Shown in pieces: positions 1-8,346 of a stretch of 60,160 bases of DNA. The position numbers and the translations under genes are program-made. Below the pieces are notes generated by a model. The model was not told the origin of the DNA, did not search any database, and was given only the letters and a program-made list of their open reading frames with translations. Numbering within the stretch: the stretch's first letter is position 1; every line of letters starts with the position of its first letter. Source of the DNA: Pseudomonadota bacterium (GTDB lineage Bacteria; Pseudomonadota; Gammaproteobacteria; Burkholderiales; Burkholderiaceae_C); assembly GCA_018241325.1 (NCBI GenBank), contig JAFEEB010000019.1, forward strand, positions 1-60,160, in the 5' to 3' direction.

Positions 1-197
1 TCGACGGCGGCCCGGTGGGGCTGGACAACATCGGCGCGAGCATCGGCGAGGAGTCGGGCACCATCGAGGACGTGATCGAGCCCTAACTGATCCAGCAGGG
101 CTACCTGCAGCGCACCCCGCGCGGGCGCGTGGCCACGCTGGCCGCTTACCGGCATCTGGGCGTGACGCCACCGCAGGGCGCGGGCAGCCTGTTTTGA
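1..197 (+). pseudogene. ruvB: RuvB Holliday-junction helicase, 3' end with in-frame stop
   Basis: The reading frame starting at base 3 encodes the C-terminal winged-helix domain of RuvB, the hexameric AAA+ motor that drives branch migration with RuvA. It shows GPVGLDNIGASIGEE, then IEDVIEP, then [20 protein letters not shown] and AYRHLG. Where family members have EPY-LIQQG, the Tyr codon TAC reads TAA at 84-86. The stop removes the last 37 residues, including the conserved RTPRGR DNA-contact wing. The 36 codons after it remain in frame and well conserved up to a normal TGA at 195-197, so the change is recent or a sequencing error. The gene continues to the left of the window. Confidence 0.85.
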
Positions 198-282
198 ATG
201 GGCGCTGGCGACGGAACAAGACAGCCGGTCGGCCGTTTCAGCCCGTCGATAATCACCGCGACTGCACCGACGAGAACCTTTC

Positions 283-966
283 ATGAACCCCGCTGCCACG
301 CCCCCCATCACCGAAGCCGACATTGCCGAATTTCTGATCCAGGCGCCCGACTTCTTCGAGCGCCATGCCGAACTGCTCACGGCCGTGCAACTCACCAGCC
401 CGCATGGCGGGCGCGCCGTCAGTCTGCAAGAGCGCCAGGCCGAGATGCTGCGCGAAAAAATCAAGGTGCTGGAGCAGCGCCTGATGGAGCTGATGCGCCA
501 CGGCAACGAGAACATGCTGATCGGCGACAAGCTGCAGCGCTGGGCGCGCCAGCTTTTTCTGGTGCACCGCGCGGTGGACTTGCCGGTGGTGCTGGTCAGC
601 GAGATCTGCGCCCAGTTCAACGTGCCGCAGGCCGCCTTGCGTTTGTGGGACGTGGCCGAGGTGTATGTGGCCGAGCCGTTTGCCTACGGCGCCAGCGACG
701 ACGTCAAGAGCCTGGCCACCTCGCTCACCGCGCCCTACTGCGGCGTCAACGCCGGCTTCGAGGCCGTGCAGTGGCTGGAAGACCCCGAAGCCGCCGCCTC
801 GCTGGTGCTGCTGCCCCTGCGCGCCAACGCCGGCGCGCCCGCCTTTGGCCTGCTGGTGCTGGCCTCGCCCGACGGCGCACGCTACCAGGCCGGCATGGCC
901 ACCGACTTTCTCGAGCGCATCGGCGAGCTGGCCAGCGCCGCCCTCTCGCGCCTGCGCAGTGCGTGA
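283..966 (+). CDS. DUF484 family protein
   Basis: A 227-residue soluble protein of the DUF484 family. The N-terminus has the family hallmark ADIAEFLIQAPDFFERHAELL. A short helical, probably coiled-coil stretch follows (about residues 47-72, ERQAEMLREKIKVLEQRL), then a GAF-like domain to the C-terminus. No catalytic residues are apparent and the biochemical role is unknown. It sits immediately upstream of xerC, a recurrent arrangement in Proteobacteria (in enterobacteria dapF-yigA-xerC), which is the main hint of a link to chromosome or cell-division functions. No strong Shine-Dalgarno sequence is seen before the ATG (GAGAACCTTTC). Confidence 0.85.
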   Translation: MNPAATPPITEADIAEFLIQAPDFFERHAELLTAVQLTSPHGGRAVSLQERQAEMLREKIKVLEQRLMELMRHGNENMLIGDKLQRWARQLFLVHRAVDLPVVLVSEICAQFNVPQAALRLWDVAEVYVAEPFAYGASDDVKSLATSLTAPYCGVNAGFEAVQWLEDPEAAASLVLLPLRANAGAPAFGLLVLASPDGARYQAGMATDFLERIGELASAALSRLRSA

Positions 967-994
967 TGTTTGCAGGCCGGCGGCGTCGGGCTTT

Positions 995-1029
995 CTCCCT
1001 CTCCCTCTGGGAGAGGGTTGGGGTGAGGG
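995..1029. repeat. REP-like palindromic repeat
   Basis: A short palindrome of the CCCTCTCCC...GGGAGAGGG type followed by TTGGGGTGAGGG lies between the DUF484 gene and xerC. This sequence type recurs in many proteobacterial genomes as an intergenic REP-like element. The stem can form a hairpin in either transcript and could act as a weak terminator or mRNA stabiliser. Only one copy was seen here. Confidence 0.7.
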
Positions 1030-1093
1030 TCGGCGGTCGTGCAAAAATCAGTGGCCGCGATGAATAAAACAAGCCCATCGCGCCCGCCAATCC

Positions 1094-1120
1094 AGCGCGG
1101 ACAGCTATTGATTAAATAGC
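1094..1120 (-). repeat. R1 dispersed repeat, copy a
   Basis: Reverse-strand copy of the R1 family, whose core reads AATAGCTGTCCGCGCT here. It contains the small inverted repeat CTATT...AAATAG and ends exactly at the ATG of xerC. The xerC start therefore has no recognisable Shine-Dalgarno sequence, and the repeat supplies the whole translation initiation region. Confidence 0.65.
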
Positions 1121-2110
1121 ATGGCAGCGTCCGCTCCAAACCCGACGGGTGACATCAACGGACCCCTGGTCGAGCGCTACCTGGAGCACGTGCGCGTGCA
1201 AAAGCGCCTGGCCGCGCGCACCGTCACGCTCTACCAGCTTGATCTGGAAAAGCTCGCCGGATTCGCCGCTGCGGTCCCTGTCGATCTGCCCGCGGTCCTA
1301 CCCGCCCATGTGCGCCGCTGGGTGGCGCAGATGCATGCCGGCGGGCGCAGCGGGCGCGGCATTGCGCTCATTCTGTCGGGTTGGCGCGGCTTTTATGCCT
1401 GGCTGGGGCGCGAGGGCCGCATTGCCGCCAACCCCGTGCAGGACGTGCGCGCGCCCAGGCAGCCCCGTCCTTTGCCCAAGGCCCTGGGCGTGGACGAGGC
1501 GGTGCAATTGGCCGGCTACCCGGGCGCCGACGATGAAGCCGCCGACCCGTGGCTGGACGCGCGCGACGCCGCCATCGTCGAGCTGCTGTACGGCAGCGGC
1601 CTGCGCGTGGGTGAGCTGACCGGGTTGGATGTGGCGGCCAGCGACGGCGCCTTGCGCGCCGGCCGTGGCTGGATCGATCTGCCGGCCGCCGAAGTGCAGG
1701 TGCAAGGCAAGGGCGGCAAGCGCCGCACCGTGCCGCTGGGCCAGGCCGCGGTGGCCGCGCTCACGCACTGGCTGGCCGTGCGCGGCGCCGTGGCGACCAC
1801 CGAGCAAGCCACCAGCGCCCTGTTCATCGGCCGCCACGGCACGCGCCTGACGGCTCAGTCCGTGTGGCAGCGCCTGCGCCGGCGCAGCCTGCTGGCCGGT
1901 CTGGCCACCCCCGTGCACCCGCACATGCTGCGCCACTCGTTCGCCAGCCACGTGCTGCAATCCAGCGGAGACTTGCGCGCGGTGCAGGAGCTGCTGGGCC
2001 ACGCCAGCATCGCCACCACGCAGGTCTATACCCGGCTGGATTTTCAGCACCTGGCCAAGGCCTACGATGCGGCGCATCCGCGGGCGCATCGCAAGCCGGG
2101 TGGCAAATGA
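1121..2110 (+). CDS. xerC: Tyrosine recombinase XerC
   Basis: Site-specific recombinase that, with XerD, resolves chromosome dimers at dif under FtsK control. The 329-residue protein has the N-terminal SAM-like core-binding domain (about residues 15-105) and a C-terminal catalytic domain. All six catalytic residues are visible: Arg162 (GLRVGEL), Lys197 (GKGGKRR), His268 and Arg271 (HMLRHSF), His294 (LLGHAS) and the nucleophile Tyr303 (QVYTRLDF). The LGHASIATTQVYT motif is typical of XerC/D. Placement after a DUF484 gene supports XerC over XerD. The ATG abuts an R1 repeat and has no clear ribosome-binding site. Confidence 0.95.
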   Translation: MAASAPNPTGDINGPLVERYLEHVRVQKRLAARTVTLYQLDLEKLAGFAAAVPVDLPAVLPAHVRRWVAQMHAGGRSGRGIALILSGWRGFYAWLGREGRIAANPVQDVRAPRQPRPLPKALGVDEAVQLAGYPGADDEAADPWLDARDAAIVELLYGSGLRVGELTGLDVAASDGALRAGRGWIDLPAAEVQVQGKGGKRRTVPLGQAAVAALTHWLAVRGAVATTEQATSALFIGRHGTRLTAQSVWQRLRRRSLLAGLATPVHPHMLRHSFASHVLQSSGDLRAVQELLGHASIATTQVYTRLDFQHLAKAYDAAHPRAHRKPGGK

Positions 2111-2158
2111 CGGCAGCGATGCCGCCATGATCCATGGATGTTGTGGCAGCGCCCGCCG

Positions 2159-3604
2159 TCAGGCCTTGGCCGGTTTGGGCTCGTAGCCCATCACGGCTTT
2201 CACTTCGAGAAATTCGCGGAAACCGTGCTCGCCCCATTCGCGGCCGTTGCCGGACTGCTTGTAGCCGCCGAAGGGCGCGTTGACGTCGCCGGGCGCGCCG
2301 TTCAGGTGCACCATGCCGGTGCGCAGCCGGGCGGCGACCTGGCGCGCGTGCTCCAGGCTGCCGGACTGCACGTAGCCTGACAGGCCGTAGGGCGAGTCGT
2401 TGGCCATGCGGATGGCGTCTTCCTCGCTGTCGTAGGGGATCATCACCAGCACCGGGCCGAAGATTTCCTCGCGCGCGATCGTCATGTCGTTCTTGACGTC
2501 GGCAAACACCGTGGGCTTGACGAAGTAGCCCTTGCTCAGGCCCTCGGGCCGGCCGGTGCCGCCCGCCACCAGGGTGGCGCCTTCGTCGATGCCTTTCTGG
2601 ATCAGGCCCTGGATCTTGCTCCACTGCGCCTGGCTGACCACCGGGCCCATGGCCATGCCTTCGGTGGCCATGGCGTCGGCCACTTGCGTGCGCTCGGCCG
2701 CGGCCTTGGCCACGGCCATGGCCTGCGTGTGCTTGGCACGCGGCACGAACATGCGCGTGGGGGCGTTGCAACTTTGGCCGGAATTGGTGAAGACCGTCTG
2801 AACGCCCTGCTTGACGGCATTTTCGATGTCGGCATCGTCCAGCACGATGTTGGCCGACTTGCCGCCCAGCTCCTGCGCCACGCGCTTGACGGTGTCGGCC
2901 GCGGCCTTGGCCACGGCGATGCCGGCGCGCGTCGATCCGGTGAAGGTCATCATGTCGATGCCCGGGTGCACCGACATCGCCTCGCCCACGCCCAGGCCGT
3001 CGCCGTTGACCAGGTTGAACACACCGGGCGGCACGCCCGCTTCATCCATGATCTCGGCCACCAGGATGCCGCTGAGCGGCGCGATCTCGGACGGCTTGAG
3101 GATGACCGTGCAGCCGGCGGCCAGGGCCGGGGCCACCTTGCACATGATCTGGTTGATGGGCCAGTTCCAGGGCGTGATCATGCCGACCACGCCCACCGGC
3201 TCGTACAGCGTGGCGGACGTGCCCTGCACCGTCTCGAACTCGAAGTTCTTGAGCACCGCCAGGGTGGACTTCAGGTGCGCCGTGCCCATGGCCGCCTGCG
3301 CCGCCTTGGACAGCCACAGCGGCGCGCCCATTTCGAGCGAAATGGCTTGCGCTACTTCGTCGGCACGACGCTTGTAGATGGCCAGCACTTTCTCGAGCAG
3401 GGCCACGCGCTCGTCGCGCGAGGTGCGCGAGAAGGACTCGAACGCGCGCCGCGCGGCGGTGACGGCCTTGTCCACGTCGGCGGCAGAGCCCAGGCTGATG
3501 CGCGAGGCCACCTCTTCCGTCGAGGGGTTGATGACGTCCAGCGTGCGCGGCGTGACGGGGTCGGTCCATTGGCCGTCGATGTAGAACTGCAAGTGCTCTT
3601 TCAT
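2159..3604 (-). CDS. NAD(P)-dependent aldehyde dehydrogenase
   Basis: A 481-residue member of the aldehyde dehydrogenase superfamily, which oxidises an aldehyde to the carboxylate with NAD(P)+. Key residues are present: Asn147 (TPWNWP), the general base Glu245 (QELGGKS), the nucleophile Cys279 (NSGQSCNAPTR) and the FTGSTRAG nucleotide-binding loop. The start is set by AGGAGA seven bases upstream of the ATG; longer in-frame upstream sequence looks non-coding. It is transcribed against its neighbours and stands alone, so the substrate cannot be inferred from context. Similar Burkholderiales proteins are annotated only generically. Confidence 0.9.
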   Translation of the reverse strand: MKEHLQFYIDGQWTDPVTPRTLDVINPSTEEVASRISLGSAADVDKAVTAARRAFESFSRTSRDERVALLEKVLAIYKRRADEVAQAISLEMGAPLWLSKAAQAAMGTAHLKSTLAVLKNFEFETVQGTSATLYEPVGVVGMITPWNWPINQIMCKVAPALAAGCTVILKPSEIAPLSGILVAEIMDEAGVPPGVFNLVNGDGLGVGEAMSVHPGIDMMTFTGSTRAGIAVAKAAADTVKRVAQELGGKSANIVLDDADIENAVKQGVQTVFTNSGQSCNAPTRMFVPRAKHTQAMAVAKAAAERTQVADAMATEGMAMGPVVSQAQWSKIQGLIQKGIDEGATLVAGGTGRPEGLSKGYFVKPTVFADVKNDMTIAREEIFGPVLVMIPYDSEEDAIRMANDSPYGLSGYVQSGSLEHARQVAARLRTGMVHLNGAPGDVNAPFGGYKQSGNGREWGEHGFREFLEVKAVMGYEPKPAKA

Positions 3605-3780
3605 GGGAGGATCTCCTGAAGTGGGGCGGTCGCCTGCGGCGCCGCGTTTTGGCGTCAATTCGACAGTCTGCCACGTCCGGCGCCGCCGGGTTGTCGCCAA
3701 CGCCACGCTGGGCAAGGTCAAGGCGGCTCCGCTAAACTGGCCTGTTGCCTGATTTTTGCGCTGCTGCCCTGGATTTGCAC

Positions 3781-4848
3781 ATGTCCCTCATCCCCGCCAC
3801 CATCCTCACCGGCTTTCTTGGCTCCGGCAAGACCACGCTCTTGCAGCGCGTGCTGACCGAGGCGCACGGCCAGAAGATCGCCGTGATCGAAAACGAATTC
3901 GGCGAGGAGAACATCGACAACGAGATCCTGGTGCACGACGCCGGCGAGCAAATCATCCAGATGAGCAACGGCTGCGTGTGCTGCACCATCCGCGAGGACT
4001 TGCGCAACACCTTGCAACTGCTGGGCGCCAAAAAGCGCAAGGGCCTGCTCGACTTCGAGCGCGTCATCATCGAAACCACCGGCCTGGCCGACCCGGGCCC
4101 GGTGGCGCAAACCTTCTTCATGGACGATGAGATCGCCGAGAGCTTTCTGCTCGACTCGATCATCACCCTGGTGGACGCCAAGCACGCGGCGCAGCAGCTG
4201 AACGACCGGCTGGAGGCGCAGCGCCAGGTGGGCTTTGCCGACCAGATCTTCATCAGCAAGGCGGACCTGGTCAGCGAAGGCGAGCTGAGCGCGCTGCAGC
4301 ACCGCCTGACGCACATGAACCCGCGCGCGCCGCAGCGCGTGGTGCATTTTGGCCAGGTGGCGCTGGGCGAGGTGCTGGATTTGCGCGGCTTCAACCTCAA
4401 CGCCAAGCTCGACATCGACCCCGAGTTTCTGAAAGAGGACGAGCACGAGCACCACCACGACCATGCGCACGAGGGCGAGCACTGCGACCACCCCTCGCAC
4501 CAGCACGACCACGGTCATGAACACGGCCACGCGCACCACCACCACCACGATGACGACGTCAAGAGCTTCGTCTTTCGCTCCGAGCGCGCGTTCGACCCCG
4601 CGCGGCTGGAGGACTTTCTGGGCGCCATGGTCAACATCTATGGCCCGCGCATGCTGCGCTACAAGGGGGTTTTGTCGATCAAGGGCACCGAGCGCAAAGT
4701 CATCTTCCAGGGCGTGCACCAGCTCATGGGCAGCGACCTGGGGCCGGCTTGGAGTGCCGATGAGCCGCGGGTGAGCAAGATGGTGTTCATCGGCATCGAC
4801 CTGCCCCGCGACATCCTCGTGCAGGGGCTGGAGCAGTGCCTGGTCTGA
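3781..4848 (+). CDS. COG0523/CobW-family GTPase with His-rich metal-binding segment
   Basis: A 355-residue G3E GTPase of the COG0523 (CobW/YjiA/ZigA) family, thought to be metal chaperones or insertases. It has a Walker A loop (GFLGSGKT, 11-18), the CXCC motif (Cys65, Cys67, Cys68), ETTGLADP and an SKAD guanine-specificity motif (159-163). An extremely His-rich acidic stretch at about 221-259 should bind zinc or another transition metal. A CobW_C domain follows. It lies just upstream of dksA on the same strand, a pairing often met in zinc homeostasis, so zinc is the most likely metal. No Zur-like operator could be assigned with confidence. Confidence 0.88.
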   Translation: MSLIPATILTGFLGSGKTTLLQRVLTEAHGQKIAVIENEFGEENIDNEILVHDAGEQIIQMSNGCVCCTIREDLRNTLQLLGAKKRKGLLDFERVIIETTGLADPGPVAQTFFMDDEIAESFLLDSIITLVDAKHAAQQLNDRLEAQRQVGFADQIFISKADLVSEGELSALQHRLTHMNPRAPQRVVHFGQVALGEVLDLRGFNLNAKLDIDPEFLKEDEHEHHHDHAHEGEHCDHPSHQHDHGHEHGHAHHHHHDDDVKSFVFRSERAFDPARLEDFLGAMVNIYGPRMLRYKGVLSIKGTERKVIFQGVHQLMGSDLGPAWSADEPRVSKMVFIGIDLPRDILVQGLEQCLV

Positions 4849-4877
4849 CCCCGTTTCCGGCGGCCCGGCAAGGCCGA

Positions 4878-4883
4878 TACAAT
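4878..4883 (+). promoter_or_regulatory. Candidate -10 box upstream of dksA
   Basis: TACAAT lies 30 bases after the stop codon of the COG0523 gene. It matches a sigma-70 -10 box at five of six positions, though the expected -35 region (TTCCGG) is poor. A second candidate, TATAAC, is at 4947-4952. Either would give dksA its own promoter and a 5' leader of about 90-160 bases. Confidence 0.3.
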
Positions 4884-5046
4884 CGCCGCCTTTGAAGCTG
4901 CCGTCGGATCGCCGACAACGAGGTGGCCCAAGAGCCCGAGAAGGTCTATAACAGGGCGTTGCGGATGGAGATGACCCCATTCATCCGCCGTGTTTGCGGT
5001 TGAGGGCCGCGGCAAGCCGCGCCTTTCCCCAGAGGAGACGGAAGAA

Positions 5047-5742
5047 GTGAAACCTGCGGCTGCCAAGACACCGGCCAAAGCAAAAGCCAAGGCCATGCCT
5101 GACAAGGCAGCGCCCAAACCGGGTGCACGCACCGCGACGGCGGTCGTCAAGAAGGCTGCGCCTGCGCGCCAGCCGGCGGCCCCGGCGCGGAAATCGATTC
5201 CGCCCAAGACGGTCGTCACGCCGGCCGTCAAGACCAAGAACCTACCCATGCCCATTGCCGCTGCCGCCCCCATGCCGATCGTGATCAAGAAAGATCCGCG
5301 GCTGGCCAACAACTGGAAGACCAAGACCGCCGACGAGCTGTCCGATGCCGAGGTCATCGCCATGCCCGACGCCGAGTACATGAACGACAAGCAGCTGGCG
5401 TTCTTCCGCATCAAGCTGGTGCAGCTCAAGGACGACATCCTGCAAAACGCCGACCAGACCACCGAGCAGCTGCGCAAGGACACCGTGGTGGTGCCCGATC
5501 CCGCCGACCGCGCCACCATCGAGGAAGAGCACGCGCTGGAGTTGCGCACGCGCGATCGCGAGCGCAAGCTGCTGAAAAAAATCGAGCAATCCATTGGCCG
5601 CATCGACTCGGGCGATTACGGCTATTGCGACGAAACCGGCGAGCCCATCGGTGTGCCCCGCCTGCTGGCGCGGCCCACCGCCACCTTGTCGCTGGAGGCG
5701 CAGCAGCGCCGCGAGCTCAAGCAAAAGATGTTTGGCGATTGA
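5047..5742 (+). CDS. dksA: RNA polymerase-binding transcription factor DksA (degenerate zinc finger)
   Basis: DksA enters the RNA polymerase secondary channel and with ppGpp controls rRNA, amino-acid and stress promoters. The GTG start is chosen for AGGAG nine bases upstream; a GTG 57 bases earlier is an alternative. The protein (231 residues) has an unusual 80-residue Lys/Ala/Pro-rich N-terminal tail, then the coiled-coil with the conserved tip Asp151 and Asp154 (PDPADRATIEEE) and the RDRERKLLKKIE helix. The globular part carries only one cysteine (Cys194, YCDETGEP) instead of the Cys4 zinc finger, so it should not need zinc. The adjacent metal-chaperone GTPase makes this relevant. Confidence 0.93.
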   Translation: MKPAAAKTPAKAKAKAMPDKAAPKPGARTATAVVKKAAPARQPAAPARKSIPPKTVVTPAVKTKNLPMPIAAAAPMPIVIKKDPRLANNWKTKTADELSDAEVIAMPDAEYMNDKQLAFFRIKLVQLKDDILQNADQTTEQLRKDTVVVPDPADRATIEEEHALELRTRDRERKLLKKIEQSIGRIDSGDYGYCDETGEPIGVPRLLARPTATLSLEAQQRRELKQKMFGD

Positions 5743-5776
5743 TTCGGCGCATGCCGATCGGGGAGGCCACCACAGG

Positions 5777-7501
5777 ATGAACGAGGAGCAAGACCCCAAG
5801 CCGGGTGGACGTTTTTTGTCCAAGGTGGTCAAGTTCGTCACCAGCCCGACCACCGACTGGGCCGACCTGAACAAGGTGGGCGGCCGCGCCGACACCACCG
5901 AATCCAGCGCCGCGCTCAAGGAGATGATCGAGCGCAAGCGGCGCAACGATTTCGTGCGCAACCGCGAATTCGACATGCTGCGCAAGGCGCGCCGCCGCCA
6001 GCTGGCCGGTGGCGCGGCGGGCGGCATGTCGCCCACCTCCTTCATCTCCAACGTCGAGTCCGCGCATCCGCACGAGCCCGAGCGCACGCTCGAGAAGATC
6101 GACGAGATCGAGGAGCAGATGGCCCGCGGCTGGCTCGACCCCGACAGCCCGCACGCGCCCGCGACCCCCGCCGGGGCCTACGACAAGACCCGCCCGGTGG
6201 ACCTGGCCGAGTTGCCCGGTGATCCGGTGGCGCGGCATTTCGACCCCACCGTGGTGGAGCCCAGCCTGGCGGCCCTGGCCCAAGCCGATGCGCCCCACGC
6301 CATGGCCGATACGGAGCCCGACGTGCTGGCTGCCCGATTGACCTCGGCCCCGGCCCCGGCCCCGGCCCCGGCGCCGACCGCACCCGAACCGGTGCACGTG
6401 AGTCCCGAGGTCGAAGAGGTGGCCATTCGCTTTGCCAACGGCGATGCGGCGGGCGCCGAGGCCAACCTGCTCGAGCTGCTGGCCGATGGCAGCGCCCTGA
6501 GCGAGGACGCCGAGACCTGGCTGACCCTGTTCGACCTGTATCGCGCGGCGGGCGAACCCGACAAGTTCGACGGTGCGGCCATTGCCTTTGCCGGCCGCTT
6601 CGGCCGCTCCGCGCCGCAGTGGGACGCGGCCGCCGGCCCGAGATCGGGCTCCATGCCCATGACGGCGCCATCCACGGCGCCCGCGCCCGTGCGGGCGGAC
6701 GCGGTGTCGGCGCACTGGACGGCCCCGTCCGTCATCGGCCCGCAGTCCATCGCCGCGCTCAGCGCCTCGCTGGCCCGCCAGCCGCAGCCCTGGCGGCTGG
6801 ACTGGCGGCGCGTGCGCACCATCGACCCGGCGGCCATGCCCGCCCTGCTGGACGTGCTGCAGCGCTGGGCCGGCACGCCGGTGCGGCTGCGCTTTCTGGG
6901 CGGTGACCAGTTGCTGCACGTGCTGGCGGCCCAGACGCCGTCCGAGCAGCGCGAGGTCGATCCGCGGTGGTGGGCCGCCCACCTGGCGGCACTGCGCGTG
7001 ATCAACGAGCCGGATGAGTTCGAGCTGGTGGCGCTGAACTATTGCGTGACCTACGAGATGTCGCCCCCGCCATGGGAAGACCCGCGCTGCGACTGGGCGC
7101 CGATGGCCGACGACGGGCATACCTTGCCGCCGCCCGATGCCGACGCGCCGGCCGACGGCTTGCACAGCGAACTGCTGGCGTCGGGCGCGATGCCGCTGCA
7201 AGGCGGCGCGGCCGGCAGCCCCGACTGGACGCGGCTCGATCTGGAGGGCGAAGTCCTGGGCGACGCCACGGCGCCCTTGCAGGCCCTGGCGGTGACCAGC
7301 CGCACGCGGGTGATCGAGTTCAATTGCCGGCAGCTGCGGCGGGTGGATTTCGGTGCGGCCGGCGACCTGCTCAACTGGGCCATGCAGCAGCAGGGGCAAG
7401 GCCGCCAGGTGGTGTTCCGCCATGCCAATCGGCTGGTGGCGGCGTTTTTCGGCGTCATCGGCATCTCCGACGCGGCGCGGGTGCTGCGGCGGGTGGATTA
7501 G
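5777..7501 (+). CDS. STAS-domain protein of unknown function
   Basis: A 574-residue protein with no signal peptide. The conserved-looking N-terminal segment (about 10-130; KVVKFVTSPTTDWADLN, EEQMARGWLDP) leads to a low-complexity Ala-Pro linker near residue 191. A small helical repeat region of FimV-C/TPR type (about 215-285; NLLELLADGSALSEDAETWL) follows. Two STAS-like domains come last, one at about 330-420 and a clearer one at about 495-574 (VIEFNCRQLRRVDFGAAGDL). STAS domains act as regulatory switches, as in SpoIIAA, but no partner kinase is nearby. It starts 34 bases after dksA and precedes hslV, so co-transcription with dksA is plausible. Confidence 0.75.
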   Translation: MNEEQDPKPGGRFLSKVVKFVTSPTTDWADLNKVGGRADTTESSAALKEMIERKRRNDFVRNREFDMLRKARRRQLAGGAAGGMSPTSFISNVESAHPHEPERTLEKIDEIEEQMARGWLDPDSPHAPATPAGAYDKTRPVDLAELPGDPVARHFDPTVVEPSLAALAQADAPHAMADTEPDVLAARLTSAPAPAPAPAPTAPEPVHVSPEVEEVAIRFANGDAAGAEANLLELLADGSALSEDAETWLTLFDLYRAAGEPDKFDGAAIAFAGRFGRSAPQWDAAAGPRSGSMPMTAPSTAPAPVRADAVSAHWTAPSVIGPQSIAALSASLARQPQPWRLDWRRVRTIDPAAMPALLDVLQRWAGTPVRLRFLGGDQLLHVLAAQTPSEQREVDPRWWAAHLAALRVINEPDEFELVALNYCVTYEMSPPPWEDPRCDWAPMADDGHTLPPPDADAPADGLHSELLASGAMPLQGGAAGSPDWTRLDLEGEVLGDATAPLQALAVTSRTRVIEFNCRQLRRVDFGAAGDLLNWAMQQQGQGRQVVFRHANRLVAAFFGVIGISDAARVLRRVD

Positions 7502-7714
7502 CGCCGCTGAGTCGCCTTCGGCGCCTTCCCGCCGAGGGCGGACAACACCCGTGACCGGCGCAGGTTTGATTGCGGTGTTCGCTGGCGCGGGCTGCTTCGC
7601 GACCTCTTGATTCCCTGATTTCGTGCGCGCGCGTGAGCGGCGGCCCGCGATGAGGCCGTTCTGCGACGGTCCGCCGGGGCTTGCAATGCGGGCGCTCGCC
7701 CCCACGTGGGCGCG

Positions 7715-8260
7715 ATGGAACCCTTTCACGGCACCACCATCATCAGCGTTCGCCGCAAGACCCCCGAGGGCTGGCAAGTGGCCATCGGCGGCGACGGCCA
7801 GGTCACGCTGGGCAACATCGTCGTCAAGGGCTCGGCGCGCAAGGTGCGCAAGCTGCACCACGGCCAGGTCCTGGCGGGCTTTGCCGGCGCCACGGCCGAT
7901 GCCTTCACGCTGTTCGAGCGCTTCGAGGCCAAGCTGGACAAGCACCAGGGCCACCTCACGCGCGCGGCCATCGAGCTGACCAAGGACTGGCGCACCGACC
8001 GCGTGCTGCGCCGGCTCGAAGCCATGCTGGCCGTGGCCGACCGCGAGGCCTCGCTCATCATCACCGGCAACGGCGACGTGCTGGAGCCCGAGCACGGCCT
8101 GGTGGCCATCGGCTCGGGCGGCGCCTATGCGCAAGCGGCGGCCAAGGCGCTGCTCGATCACACCGATCTGTCGGCCGAGCAGATCGTCAAGAAGTCGCTG
8201 GAGATTGCCGGCGAGCTGTGCATCTACACCAACATGACCCACACCATCGAGGTCTTGTGA
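7715..8260 (+). CDS. hslV: ATP-dependent protease subunit HslV
   Basis: Proteolytic subunit of the HslVU (ClpQY) protease. The 181-residue precursor begins MEPFHG, and cleavage exposes Thr7 (TTIISVRR) as the N-terminal nucleophile. Lys and Gly residues of the active site follow ([15 protein letters not shown]). The ATG is preferred over an in-frame GTG nine bases earlier because it gives the usual six-residue propeptide. The 213-base gap upstream contains the palindrome CCCACGTGGG just before the start and no other gene that I can see. hslU follows 86 bases downstream. Confidence 0.95.
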   Translation: MEPFHGTTIISVRRKTPEGWQVAIGGDGQVTLGNIVVKGSARKVRKLHHGQVLAGFAGATADAFTLFERFEAKLDKHQGHLTRAAIELTKDWRTDRVLRRLEAMLAVADREASLIITGNGDVLEPEHGLVAIGSGGAYAQAAAKALLDHTDLSAEQIVKKSLEIAGELCIYTNMTHTIEVL

Positions 8261-8269
8261 TGATGCTTT

Positions 8270-8307
8270 GTTTTTTATAGCTGCCTGCGCGCGTCCCGCC
8301 TGCGCAG
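8270..8307 (+). repeat. R1 dispersed repeat, copy b
   Basis: Degenerate R1 copy, TTTTTTATAGCTGCCTGCGC then CGCCTGCGCAG, filling most of the gap between hslV and hslU. It starts ten bases after the hslV stop. Confidence 0.5.
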
Positions 8308-8346
8308 TTGCCCTGTTTCATTCAAATTCCTTGGTTGAGCCCCGCC

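Noticed and set aside
198-1067. Long open frames on both strands over the DUF484 gene and over most other genes
   Set aside because: At this GC content, shadow frames are expected. They show Arg/Ala/Pro-rich or His/Gln-rich translations with no recognisable domains and overlap well-supported genes.
7502-7600. Another repeat family in the gap before hslV (TCGCCTTCGGCGCCTTCCCG)
   Set aside because: It looks repeat-like and contains small palindromes, but there is no second copy in the window to support it.
7640-7714. Sigma-32 promoter for hslVU (CTTGCAA ... CCCCCACG)
   Set aside because: The -10 match is poor and its position would put the transcript start at the hslV ATG. I could not call it.
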